A stretch of DNA of 27,034 nt from JBGPJM01 sp041485385 (GTDB lineage Bacteria; Planctomycetota; Phycisphaerae; Phycisphaerales; UBA1924). Location of the stretch: positions 1 through 27,034 of the forward strand of contig JBGPJM010000043.1 of assembly GCA_041485385.1 (NCBI GenBank), given 5' to 3'. Of the stretch, positions 16,142 through 23,017 are shown piece by piece (positions within the stretch are counted from its first letter, which is position 1; the number at the start of each line of letters is the position of its first letter). Position numbers and translations under genes: made by a program. A model generated the notes under the pieces. The model did no database searches, was not told the DNA's origin, and was given only the letters and a program-made list of their open reading frames with translations.

Positions 16142-17215
16142 TCAGGGCGTTGTGCCGATCCTCGCCGTGCCCGTGCGCGGGACGCGGAGCGTGACGGGGT
16201 CTCGGATCCTCAGGTTCTCGGAGTAGGTCCCGGGGCGGATGAGGACGATATCGGTCGCGCCGGCGGCGCCCAGGCCCTCCGCGACGGTGTTGAAGGGCGA
16301 GGTGCTGGAGCCGTCCTCGGTGCCGCCGGCGCCACGGTCCACGAAGATCGTGGACCCGTCGCGGACGGCGGTCCGGTAGCCGCTGGCCCAGTCGGCGAAG
16401 AGGTCGAGCTGGTCCTCGGTCTGGCGCGTGTGCGCGTAGTTCGGGGGGTGATCAACCCGGTGGTAGGACATCAGGTTGTAGAAGACGTCGTTGACCAGCT
16501 CCTGCTCGGCCTGGTTGAGCTGGTCGAACGTGCGTCCGTTGAACGGCGGGAAGTTCGTGGCGATGTCGTCGCGCGTCCAGCACTGCAGGTCCGGCAGCGT
16601 GTCGGCGATCTCGTCGTCGCCCGGCACGGTGTTGCACTCGCCTGAGCCCGACCCGCAGGCCGAGCACGGACAGCCCTGGGTGTGGCAGAGGCTGAAGAAG
16701 TGGCTGATCTCGTGCAGATGGGCCGAGGCGACCAAGTCGGAGTCGGTGCCGATGAAGATGCTTTCGCGCCCGGTGCTGGGGTTTGAGCAGTGCCCGCCGA
16801 TGAGCTGGGGCACGATAAAGAGGTTGATGGCGCTGAAGTTCCAGGCGTACTGGCCCGGGTGGGCGTGCGCATCGGCGTCGAGGTTGTCGAACTCGGGGGC
16901 ATTCTCGAAGTCGACGCCGTAGTAATAGCTGGGGTTGGGGCGGTTGAAGCCGCCCACGCCGCCGATGTCCGCGACCGGGCCGACGCGGACCAGGCGGTAG
17001 CCGCGGTTGTACGTCTTGAGCAGGTCGTTGGCGCCGGCGACCGCCTGGTCAATGTCGGCGTCGGTGACCCCGGCCGGACGGAGGCCCGTGGCGGGATCGA
17101 GGATGACCTTGTAGGAAAGTCGAATCTTGATGACGTCGTCGGCGAGGGCGGACGCCGCTGAGAAGACGGCCGCGAATCCGGCGACGATAAGCCGCATGCA
17201 TGTGTTGAATGGCAT
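16142..17215 (-). CDS. Secreted metzincin-like zinc protease with C-terminal beta-helix-like segment
   Basis: A 357-residue exported protein. The N terminus is a signal peptide (MRLIVAGFAAVFSAASALA region). The zinc motif HEISHFFSLCH places His168, Glu169, His172 and His178 exactly as in metzincins, although the usual glycine of HExxHxxGxxH is Ser175. A Met-turn follows at YNLMSYH (Met249). Cysteine pairs (HTQGCPCSACGSGSGEC) lie between the two. After about residue 290 the sequence changes to FVDRGAGGTEDGSSTSPF and VLIRPGTYSENLRIRDPV, which resembles the first turns of a right-handed parallel beta-helix (DUF1565-like). The ATG at 17215 is preceded by AAGGAGG. The gene lies 23 bases after the GNVGIGT protein gene and is probably in the same operon. 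The substrate is unknown. Confidence 0.83.
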   Translation of the reverse strand: MPFNTCMRLIVAGFAAVFSAASALADDVIKIRLSYKVILDPATGLRPAGVTDADIDQAVAGANDLLKTYNRGYRLVRVGPVADIGGVGGFNRPNPSYYYGVDFENAPEFDNLDADAHAHPGQYAWNFSAINLFIVPQLIGGHCSNPSTGRESIFIGTDSDLVASAHLHEISHFFSLCHTQGCPCSACGSGSGECNTVPGDDEIADTLPDLQCWTRDDIATNFPPFNGRTFDQLNQAEQELVNDVFYNLMSYHRVDHPPNYAHTRQTEDQLDLFADWASGYRTAVRDGSTIFVDRGAGGTEDGSSTSPFNTVAEGLGAAGATDIVLIRPGTYSENLRIRDPVTLRVPRTGTARIGTTP

Positions 17216-17238
17216 GTGTGGTCCTCCTTTCTGGCGGG

Positions 17239-18594
17239 CTATTGGAGGGTGACCAGGACCAGCACGAGCCCGCGCTGGCCGGCGGCCAGGGGCGTCATGG
17301 CCTTGCCGAGGACGGCGCCCTGGGCGCGGGCGGGGTCGGCGGCCTTCATGGCGTGGCCGCGGATATTCGAGGTGGTGAGGAAGTCGCCGGGCCGGATGCC
17401 GTCCGCGCCGGCATCGGCGAGGCAGTAGACGCGCCCGGTGAGGGCGACGGGGTGCTTGCCGTCGGCGGCGGTGCCGGTCTGGGACATGAGCATGCCGGGC
17501 TTGACGCCGCCGGCCCCGCTGATGACGCCCGCGACCTTGCGGTCGTACGCCTGCGTGGCGGGCGTGAGCTCGCCGGGGTGCTCGGGGTCGATGACGACGA
17601 CCGTGCCGGGCACGGCCCCGCCGCCACCGACGTCGAATCGCTCGGAGAGGTCGGACCCGCCGGTGATCTCCAGCACGCCGACGCGGGTGGTGAAGCCGGG
17701 GGCGATGACGACGTCGCCGCCGTCGTTGTTCAGAAAAAGCGTCGAGGTGGCGCCGTTGTTGCGGGCCATGATCTCGTTGTTGTCGATGACGATGTTGGTG
17801 GAGGTGGTGGAGCCGATCGCGAGGTACCCGCCCCCGGCCGGCGAGGCGTCGGTCCCGCCCTGGATCTGCAGCTTCACGTCGGGGCTGGAGGTGCCGATGC
17901 CGACGTTGCCGCCCTGGAGGATGGAGAGGCGATCGGTCGAGTTGGCGATCTCGCGGATCGAGAAGTCGTTGCTGCCGATCTTGCCAAGCGACCAGATGGG
18001 AAAGCCGCGGTCGTAGAAGCGGACGGCGGAGTACTGCGGCGCGGTCAAGCCCGAATCGATCGAGAGGAAGGTGTTGAAGTCCCCGCCCTGGGAGATCGAG
18101 AGCAGCGTCTGCGGGAACGCCGTGCCGATGCCCACGTTGCCGCCGGTGTAGCTCAGGTTGCCGCCGCTGGAGCGCCAGGGCGCCGCCGAGAAGGACGCGT
18201 ACGGGGCCGCGGCCAGGGCCTGGCGCGGGGCGAGGGTCGTGAAGACGCCCCCGCCGGCGGGGCTGCGGACGGCGATCTGGAGCCAGCGCGCCTGGCCGTC
18301 GAAGGGCGCAGCGCCGAACTCGCTCGCGGCGTTGAGCGAGACGGTGAAGAGGCCATCGGTGATCGTGACGTTACTGACGGTCTGGATCGCGCCGATCTGC
18401 ACGCCGGGCGGGGACGTCGCCCCGTCCCAGAGGGTGAACCGCAGGTCGGCCGTGCCGTTCAGGGGCGCGGCGTTGTTGTCGAGCCTTCCCTGGTAGGTGA
18501 ACGAGGGCCCCAGCGGCACCTGCGCGACGGCCGCGGGAACGAGCACGCCTTGAAGAAGGAGGATCAGTGCGATGGGCAGGGATCGGGTGGACAT
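17239..18594 (-). CDS. Secreted protein with GNVGIGT repeats, function unknown
   Basis: A 451-residue exported protein with a signal peptide (MSTRSLPIALILLLQGVLVPAAVA). It begins with a domain of the form FTYQGRLDNNAAPLNGTADLRFTLWDG and ARWLQIAVRSPAGGGVFTTLAPRQALAAAPYA, frequently seen in planctomycete and other secreted proteins. It then has GGNVGIGTAFP and GGNVGIGTSSPDVKLQIQG units, as in phage tail-fibre-like and S74-peptidase-associated proteins. The C-terminal part (GGSDLSERFDVGG, GVISGAGGVKPGM, LTGRVYCLADA) resembles the region following such repeats, but no catalytic serine/lysine pair of an S74 autoprotease is obvious. ATG 18594 has GGAG about 7 bases upstream. The protein is probably structural at the cell surface; I cannot assign a function. 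Confidence 0.85.
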   Translation of the reverse strand: MSTRSLPIALILLLQGVLVPAAVAQVPLGPSFTYQGRLDNNAAPLNGTADLRFTLWDGATSPPGVQIGAIQTVSNVTITDGLFTVSLNAASEFGAAPFDGQARWLQIAVRSPAGGGVFTTLAPRQALAAAPYASFSAAPWRSSGGNLSYTGGNVGIGTAFPQTLLSISQGGDFNTFLSIDSGLTAPQYSAVRFYDRGFPIWSLGKIGSNDFSIREIANSTDRLSILQGGNVGIGTSSPDVKLQIQGGTDASPAGGGYLAIGSTTSTNIVIDNNEIMARNNGATSTLFLNNDGGDVVIAPGFTTRVGVLEITGGSDLSERFDVGGGGAVPGTVVVIDPEHPGELTPATQAYDRKVAGVISGAGGVKPGMLMSQTGTAADGKHPVALTGRVYCLADAGADGIRPGDFLTTSNIRGHAMKAADPARAQGAVLGKAMTPLAAGQRGLVLVLVTLQ

Positions 18595-18780
18595 CGTTCG
18601 CTCCCGTGTAAGGGCCGGATTGGGATGGCCGAGGTGGCTGCGGCAGAACGCCGCGGAGACGCTTGGCAGCTTAACAAGCCGGCGGGGCGCGGGGCAATGA
18701 GATTTGCGCGCGATTCGCCGAGAAAGACGGGCAGATCAGGGGGAGCGGCCCGGAGGGCGGCCTCGGCAGATGCACCTGAG

Positions 18781-18809
18781 TTGCATGAAGGGAGGGGCCC
18801 CCCTAACCT
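18781..18809 (+). promoter_or_regulatory. Predicted znuA promoter with inverted repeat, apparently leaderless
   Basis: TTGCAT (18781-18786) and TAACCT (18804-18809) are separated by 17 bases, giving a sigma70-like promoter. The start codon of znuA is at 18816, about where transcription would begin, so the mRNA may be leaderless; no ribosome binding site lies close to the ATG. The spacer contains an imperfect palindrome, AGGGGCCCCCCT, a plausible operator for a metal repressor such as Zur, although it does not match a Zur consensus I know. Confidence 0.5.
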
Positions 18810-18815
18810 TCGCGC

Positions 18816-19838
18816 ATGCCCGTGGCCGCCCTTCGCTCGCTCTCGCCGATGATGCTTGCGCTCCTGATCGGCGCGGCCGTGGCCGCGTGTGGGCGGGGGC
18901 CGGGGGGATCGGGCGGTTCGGGTGGGGCGGGCGGCGCGAACACGGGGCCGCTGCGGGTGGTGGTGTCGATCGCGCCCCTCAAGGGGCTGGTCGAGCCGCT
19001 GGTCCCGGCGATCCACGGCAAGGCGGCGGAGGTCTCGCTGTTGGTGCCGATCGGCGCGATGGAGCATGGGTACGAGATCCCCCCGGCGATGATGGCGCAG
19101 ACCCTGCACGCCGACGTGGTGGTCTACGTCGGGCTGGGGCTTGAGCCGCAGCTCGAGAAGATGCTCCGGCAGAACCCATCGCCGACGCGCCACGAGGTGT
19201 GCTTCGCGGAGGTGGCTGGGATCCGCACACCACAGAGAGCGGAGCCGGCCGGCGAGCACGATGAGCACGCGCATGGGGGAATCGACCCGCACCTCTGGCT
19301 CGATCCGTTGCTGGTGGAGAAGCTGATCCCGGCGGTGCGCCGCGCGGTCGAGGAGGCCGCGGCGTCCCGCGGCGTACGGTTCTCGGAGACCGACCCCGAC
19401 CGGCCCTCCGTGGCGGAGATGGTGCTGCTCACGCGGGTCCGTGATATCGACAACGCCTACAAGGCCGAACTGGCGGACCTTCGCGGCCGGGCGCTGATCA
19501 CGGCGCACGCCGCGTGGGGGCGGCTGGCGGATCGGTACGAGCTGGTACAGGCGCCGCTGGCGGGGCTGGAGGCCTCGGAACCCACGCCGGCGGCGCTGGC
19601 GCGAGCGGTGCAGACCATGCGCGAGCACGGCGCAACGACGATCTTCACCGAGCCGCAGATGAACGCCGGGGCCGCGCAGCGCCTGGCGGAGACCGCCGGG
19701 TCACGCCTGGCGACGCTCGACCCCCTGGGCACCGGCGACTGGTTCGGCATGATGCAGAGTAATCTGGACGCGATCGTCGCCGGCCTCACCCCCCCCGTTG
19801 CTCCTGCCCCCAGCGCGCCCCCCGCTCCGCACAAGTGA
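18816..19838 (+). CDS. znuA: Metal ABC transporter substrate-binding lipoprotein, ZnuA-like
   Basis: A 340-residue cluster A-I solute-binding protein for Zn2+ or Mn2+. The N terminus has a lipoprotein signal with lipobox around Cys25 (LLIGAAVAACG), followed by a glycine-rich linker. Family motifs are VVSIAPLKGLVEPL, GAMEHGYEIPP (His84, first metal ligand), a short His/Glu-rich loop GEHDEHAHGG and the hallmark IDPHLWLDP. Later motifs are LITAHAAWGRLADRY and IFTEPQMN. The protein captures metal in the periplasm or outer face and passes it to ZnuB. It is the first of a four-gene operon with znuC and znuB. The His loop is short, so zinc versus manganese cannot be settled by eye. ATG 18816 is placed by the promoter; ATG 18849 is an alternative. 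Confidence 0.93.
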   Translation: MPVAALRSLSPMMLALLIGAAVAACGRGPGGSGGSGGAGGANTGPLRVVVSIAPLKGLVEPLVPAIHGKAAEVSLLVPIGAMEHGYEIPPAMMAQTLHADVVVYVGLGLEPQLEKMLRQNPSPTRHEVCFAEVAGIRTPQRAEPAGEHDEHAHGGIDPHLWLDPLLVEKLIPAVRRAVEEAAASRGVRFSETDPDRPSVAEMVLLTRVRDIDNAYKAELADLRGRALITAHAAWGRLADRYELVQAPLAGLEASEPTPAALARAVQTMREHGATTIFTEPQMNAGAAQRLAETAGSRLATLDPLGTGDWFGMMQSNLDAIVAGLTPPVAPAPSAPPAPHK

Positions 19839-19844
19839 GACCCC

Positions 19845-20765
19845 GTGGACCAGGCCTCCGTACACCCTGTCGCCCCCGCAGATGCAGCCACCGTGGCCGC
19901 CGTCGCCCGGTCATCGGGGGCCGCGCCGGCGGTGGAGTACGAGTCGGTGAGCTTCACCTACCCGGGCGCGGCGGTCTCGGCGCTGGAGAACGTTTCGCTG
20001 CACGTCGAGCAGGGTGAGCGGCTGGGGATCCTGGGGCCCAACGGCGCGGGGAAGAGCACGTTGCTCAAGCTGACGCTCGGGCTGCTGCCAATCCAAGGTG
20101 GGCGGATCCGCGTCTTCGGACGCACGCCGACGCAGGCGCGGCGCGACGGCCTCGTGGGGTACCTGGCCCAGCGCAACGAGGCGGAACTGCGGTTCCCGCT
20201 CAGCGTGCGCCAGGTGGTGACGCTCGGCGCGGCCTGGCGGACGCCCGCCATCGCGTCCACCCCGCGCGCGGCGCGCGAGGCCGTCGAGCACTCGCTGTCG
20301 CTGGTGGGGGCCGCGCCGTACGCGGAGACGCCAATCGGCCGCCTGTCGGGCGGGCAGGTGCAGCGGGTGATGATCGCGCGGGCGCTGGCGGCTCGACCCA
20401 GGATCATGGTGCTGGACGAGCCGACGGTGGGGATCGACGCCGTGGGCCAGCGGCAGTTCGCCGAACTCCTGGAGAACGTCCACCGGGATACGGGGATGAC
20501 GATCATCATCGTGAGCCACAACCTTCGCGCCATCGCGGCCGGATGCGACCGCGTGGCGTGCCTGGCGCGCCGGCTGCACAGCCACGTGACGCCCAAGGGG
20601 CTGACCCCGGCCGTGCTCGGCGAGCTGTTCAGCCACGATGTCGAGGGGCTGTTTGGAGAGATGCACGTCGACGCCCACGCCGCGGCGGAGTGCCAGCACG
20701 AACACGATCACGCACACCCGCACGACCACGGAGAGGGGCAGGCACGAATGGATCCGAACGCATAG
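19845..20765 (+). CDS. znuC: Metal ABC transporter ATP-binding protein, ZnuC-like
   Basis: A 306-residue ATPase. The Walker A motif is GPNGAGKST (residues 64-72), the signature LSGGQVQR (167-174), the Walker B IMVLDEP (187-193) and the H-loop VSHNLRAI. The first 25 residues are an extra Ala-rich stretch. The C terminus carries a His/Asp-rich tail (QHEHDHAHPHDHGEG) that probably binds or buffers metal, a feature seen in zinc and manganese transport proteins. The start is GTG 19845, six bases after the znuA stop, with only weak GAG upstream, which suggests translational coupling. It energises uptake through ZnuB. Confidence 0.94.
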   Translation: MDQASVHPVAPADAATVAAVARSSGAAPAVEYESVSFTYPGAAVSALENVSLHVEQGERLGILGPNGAGKSTLLKLTLGLLPIQGGRIRVFGRTPTQARRDGLVGYLAQRNEAELRFPLSVRQVVTLGAAWRTPAIASTPRAAREAVEHSLSLVGAAPYAETPIGRLSGGQVQRVMIARALAARPRIMVLDEPTVGIDAVGQRQFAELLENVHRDTGMTIIIVSHNLRAIAAGCDRVACLARRLHSHVTPKGLTPAVLGELFSHDVEGLFGEMHVDAHAAAECQHEHDHAHPHDHGEGQARMDPNA

Positions 20766-20771
20766 CCATTT

Positions 20772-20807
20772 CCCCGTCTCCCCGTCCCCCAGTCCCCCCC
20801 GTCCCCC
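20772..20807 (+). repeat. 8-bp C-rich tandem repeat in the znuC-znuB spacer
   Basis: Between the znuC stop and the znuB start the sequence is a run of CCCCGTCT, CCCCGTCC, CCCAGTCC and a final C-extended unit, with a period of 8 bp. It runs directly into the znuB ATG, so znuB has no Shine-Dalgarno sequence. The length could vary by slippage. Confidence 0.7.
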
Positions 20808-21701
20808 ATGACCACCCTCCAATGGCTCACCGACCCGGCCCAGCGGGCCCTCCTCCTCCCCGGCTTGATCGCCGGCGCCGCGATCGTCCTCATGTGCGCG
20901 GTGCTGAGCGTGCTGGTGGTGCTCAAGCGCCTGGCCTTCATCGGCCAGGGCGTGAGCCACTCGGCCTTCGGCGGGATCGGCGTCGCGGCGATCGCCGGGG
21001 TCGCGACCGCGGGCGCCGGGAGCGGCACGGCGCAGTTCTTCATCGTGCTGGCGTTCTGCGTGGCGGCCGCGATCGGCATGGCGATGGCCAGCGAGCGCGC
21101 CGGCGTCGAGGCCGACACGGCGATCGGCGTCTTCCTCGTCGCGTCGATGGCGCTGGGCGCGGTGCTGATCGCCTGGCGCTTGCAGCACCGCGGCGGGGCG
21201 GGGGCCTCGTGGGAGTCGATCCTGTTCGGCTCGATCATGAACGTGACCCGCGCCGACGCGGTGGTGGCGACGGTCGTCTCCGTGGTCGTGCTGGCGACCG
21301 TGGCATGGTTCCGTCGCCCCCTCCTCTTCTGGGCGTTCGACGAGCCCGCCGCGGCGGCTTTCGGCGTGCCGACGGCGCGCCTGCGGTACCTCCTGATGAT
21401 CCTCCTGGCCGTGGCAACGGTGACGGCGATGAAGCTGGTCGGCGTGGTGCTGGCCAGCGCGCTGCTCGTCCTGCCGGGGGCGACGGCGCTGCGGTCCAGC
21501 GACCGCCTGACGACGGTTCTCTGGATAGCCTGCTCCGTCGGCCTGGTTGGCCTGATCGCCGGGATGGTGGCGAGCCTGGAGGCCAACATCCCCAGCGGCG
21601 TGTGCATCGTGCTGGCGCTGACGGTGCTGTTCGTCGGCGCGTGCGCCGCCTCGAGTCGATTGAAACGAATCGCCAGGCCGCCGCAAGGGAGCCCCCAATG
21701 A
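20808..21701 (+). CDS. znuB: Metal ABC transporter permease, ZnuB-like
   Basis: A 297-residue inner-membrane permease of the ABC-3 family with about eight hydrophobic segments. Typical features include the early VVLKRLAFIGQGVSHSAFGG motif (the ABC-3 family signature near the second segment), GVEADTAIGVFLVASMALG, the SILFGSIMNVT motif and MKLVGVVLASALLVLPGATA near the end. It forms the membrane channel for the metal delivered by ZnuA and works with ZnuC. The spacer upstream is a C-rich 8-bp repeat with no ribosome binding site. Its stop overlaps the start of the next small gene (ATGA). Confidence 0.95.
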   Translation: MTTLQWLTDPAQRALLLPGLIAGAAIVLMCAVLSVLVVLKRLAFIGQGVSHSAFGGIGVAAIAGVATAGAGSGTAQFFIVLAFCVAAAIGMAMASERAGVEADTAIGVFLVASMALGAVLIAWRLQHRGGAGASWESILFGSIMNVTRADAVVATVVSVVVLATVAWFRRPLLFWAFDEPAAAAFGVPTARLRYLLMILLAVATVTAMKLVGVVLASALLVLPGATALRSSDRLTTVLWIACSVGLVGLIAGMVASLEANIPSGVCIVLALTVLFVGACAASSRLKRIARPPQGSPQ

Positions 21702-21892
21702 AGAAGTTCAAGGCCGAGACGATGCTGGCCGAGCTGAACCGGATGCGGAAGGACCTGGGGGAGGACCCGACCGACATCGAGTGGCTGACGCTGCATCACG
21801 CCTTCTGCTTCATCTCCTACAAGATGGGGGATTTCCAGGCCTATCTGGACCAGCAGGCGGCGAAGGGGGCGTTCGACCAACTGGAAACCTGA
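21698..21892 (+). CDS. 64-residue protein coupled to znuB, function unknown
   Basis: The start ATG overlaps the znuB stop by 4 bases (ATGA) and has GGGAG 6 bases upstream, so it is the fourth gene of the operon. The protein is soluble, charged and probably helical (MKKFKAETMLAELNRMRKDL, then PTDIEWLTLHHAFCFISYKM and FQAYLDQQ). The HHAFC segment could bind a metal. I do not recognise the family. Its position suggests a role in metal uptake or handling, but no domain supports that. Confidence 0.85.
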   Translation: MKKFKAETMLAELNRMRKDLGEDPTDIEWLTLHHAFCFISYKMGDFQAYLDQQAAKGAFDQLET

Positions 21893-21931
21893 TCAGATTC
21901 ACCACTCCCGCGGCTTTTTTCTCCAGATCCC

Positions 21932-21960
21932 TTGATTCCGGGGCCGATCTACGTCATAGT
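21932..21960 (+). promoter_or_regulatory. Predicted sigma70-like promoter of the intergenic transcript
   Basis: TTGATT (21932-21937) and CATAGT (21955-21960) are separated by 17 bases, and the surroundings are locally AT-richer than average (TTTTTTCTCC upstream, TTTTGC downstream). Transcription would start near 21967, after the znu operon, and read into the structured region ending at 22286. Confidence 0.45.
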
Positions 21961-22146
21961 TTTGCATCGCCGACCGTCCCGGGTGGAACGAGCAGGGGAA
22001 ACCCCTGGCCACCCCGTCCGGGCGAGGCGACGACCGGCTCCGTCAAGACGGATCCGGGCGATGAGCCGTGGGTGACGGCCCACGGGAAGGTCTCGGCGGC
22101 GGCCAGTACAGAAGCCGCGACGGCCGGGAAGGGGCCTTTCTTAGAC

Positions 22147-22158
22147 AGGAGGTGATCC
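22147..22158 (+). promoter_or_regulatory. Perfect 12-base Shine-Dalgarno sequence
   Basis: AGGAGGTGATCC is complementary to the entire 3' tail of bacterial 16S rRNA. A GTG codon begins 7 bases after AGGAGG, the best spacing for initiation. Most genes here have only GGAG. Such an extended match is unusual, because it may hold the ribosome in place. Confidence 0.6.
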
Positions 22159-22159
22159 A

Positions 22160-22198
22160 GTGACAAGCAGTGACTGTACCAAGGGGCTGCGGACGTAA
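22160..22198 (+). CDS. 12-codon mini-ORF (possible leader peptide)
   Basis: GTG at 22160 begins a frame reading MTSSDCTKGLRT and ends at TAA 22198. It is placed ideally after the perfect Shine-Dalgarno and is followed at once by mutually exclusive hairpins and then a terminator, as in attenuation leaders. The peptide has no run of a single amino acid codon that would name a regulated pathway. Alternatively the site only binds ribosomes or sequesters the anti-Shine-Dalgarno. Confidence 0.35.
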   Translation: MTSSDCTKGLRT

Positions 22199-22252
22199 AC
22201 GCAAGCTCGACGGAGCTGCGTTGATCGCAGCCCGCAGGACAAAGCTCCTACG

Positions 22253-22286
22253 GCCCTCGACCCACCCGGTCGAGGGCTGTTGTTTT
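22253..22286 (+). terminator. Rho-independent terminator
   Basis: A perfect 10-bp stem, GCCCTCGACC (22253-22262) and GGTCGAGGGC (22268-22277), with loop CACCC, followed by TGTTGTTTT. This is the clearest terminator in the window. Confidence 0.85.
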
Positions 22287-22655
22287 GGGATCGCGCTGCT
22301 CCGCGCCCTCTCGATCTGTGCACACCCGGCGGCGGCCGCGCAGGTCGCAAGGGCTCCGTGGCGACGACAGCGAGATCGAACGGCGCGAGCGCCCGGAGAG
22401 ATACGCCCGTGCGGCCGGTTTGTTGCCAGACTTTGCCCGGTTCCAAGTGTCTCGACACCTCCCAAGCGTCGAGTTGAAAAGGCTTTCGCGTCGTTCTCGT
22501 CCCGCGCTAAGGGGGCACCGGGTCGGCGATTCGTGCGCCCCCGGAACTCCGCATGAGATCGACCGCGCGGACACATCTGATTCTGTCGAACATGCGAAAC
22601 CTGATGGTGGAGCGCACGCGTATCGACATGGGGGTACAAGTCAAGAGCGATACCT

Positions 22656-22877
22656 ATGAGCACTTCGGGACCCATGAATGCCGATCGGCTTTTCCAGGCC
22701 GCGGAGGCGGTGATGGCCGCCTTGGCCACCGGAAAAGGCGGGATGGCCGATCTTTCCAGGCTGATCGGCAGCACCCGCGAGCCCAAATGCCTGTGGGGTT
22801 TCTCCTCCGACGAAGTCATGGGCGCCACGCGTTTTCTCGCTCGCCTGGGCTACGTCACGGTCACGCCGCGTCCCTGA
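22656..22877 (+). CDS. Small protein of 73 residues, function unknown
   Basis: The translation has ordinary composition and predicted helices (RLFQAAEAVMAALA, ADLSRLIG, DEVMGATRFLARLGYVTV). It has no signal peptide or membrane segment and I do not recognise it. Codon third positions are mostly G or C, as in neighbouring genes, which supports coding. The ATG at 22656 has only a weak upstream AAGAG; an in-frame ATG at 22674 (MNADRLF) is an alternative start. It is downstream of, and convergent with, the beta-lactamase-fold gene. Confidence 0.55.
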   Translation: MSTSGPMNADRLFQAAEAVMAALATGKGGMADLSRLIGSTREPKCLWGFSSDEVMGATRFLARLGYVTVTPRP

Positions 22878-23017
22878 ATCGTTCGACCCGCGGCCATTCG
22901 TTGCCGCGTGCAAAACCCGTTCGGAGTTCATCGAGGCCGCATCAATGCGCTCTGCGCCCCGCGGTGAGTGTGCGCTCATCGGCACGATGCACGCGAGTGC
23001 TCGCCGCGACTCGACCG

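Larger units (their letters stand above)
21967..22286 (+). ncRNA. Candidate structured RNA or leader, about 320 nt, family unknown
   Basis: The predicted transcript contains several good hairpins: CAGGGG-AAA-CCCCTG (21993-22007), CCGG(C)TCCGTC-AA-GACGGA(T)CCGG (22034-22057), CCGTGGG-TGACGG-CCCACGG (22066-22085), AGCTC-GACG-GAGCT (22204-22217) and GCTGCG-TTGAT-CGCAGC (22215-22231). The last two share bases and are mutually exclusive, as in a switch. A terminator ends it. I compared it by eye with tmRNA, RNase P, SRP RNA, TPP, FMN, cobalamin and THF elements and saw no match. It could be a regulatory RNA or an attenuator with a leader peptide. Confidence 0.4.
21893..22655. other. 763-base non-coding region with promoter, hairpins, mini-ORF and terminator
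   Basis: The first 394 bases hold the candidate transcript described in the separate entries (21932-22286). The remaining 369 bases, 22287-22655, hold no gene I can support. Longer frames on both strands run through the terminator or have no initiation signal. A GGGGGCAC/GTGCGCCCCC dyad around 22510-22544 is the only other structure seen. The leader of the small protein at 22656 should lie near the end. Confidence 0.45.

Noticed and set aside
21993..22085. A guanidine-II (mini-ykkC), cobalamin, FMN or THF riboswitch in the intergenic hairpins
   Set aside because: Only one loop contains ACGG, and the paired ACGR tetraloops of guanidine-II are absent; core sequences of the other classes are missing.
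22144..22166. A fragment of a 16S rRNA gene on the minus strand (AGGAGGTGATCCAG is the reverse complement of the 16S 3' end)
   Set aside because: Only about 14 bases match; the sequence beyond does not resemble the 16S 3' helix region. A long Shine-Dalgarno explains it better.
22170..22556. A 128-residue plus-strand frame starting at GTG 22170
   Set aside because: It begins 17 bases after the Shine-Dalgarno, runs through a strong terminator and has Arg/Ala/Pro-rich composition without any motif.
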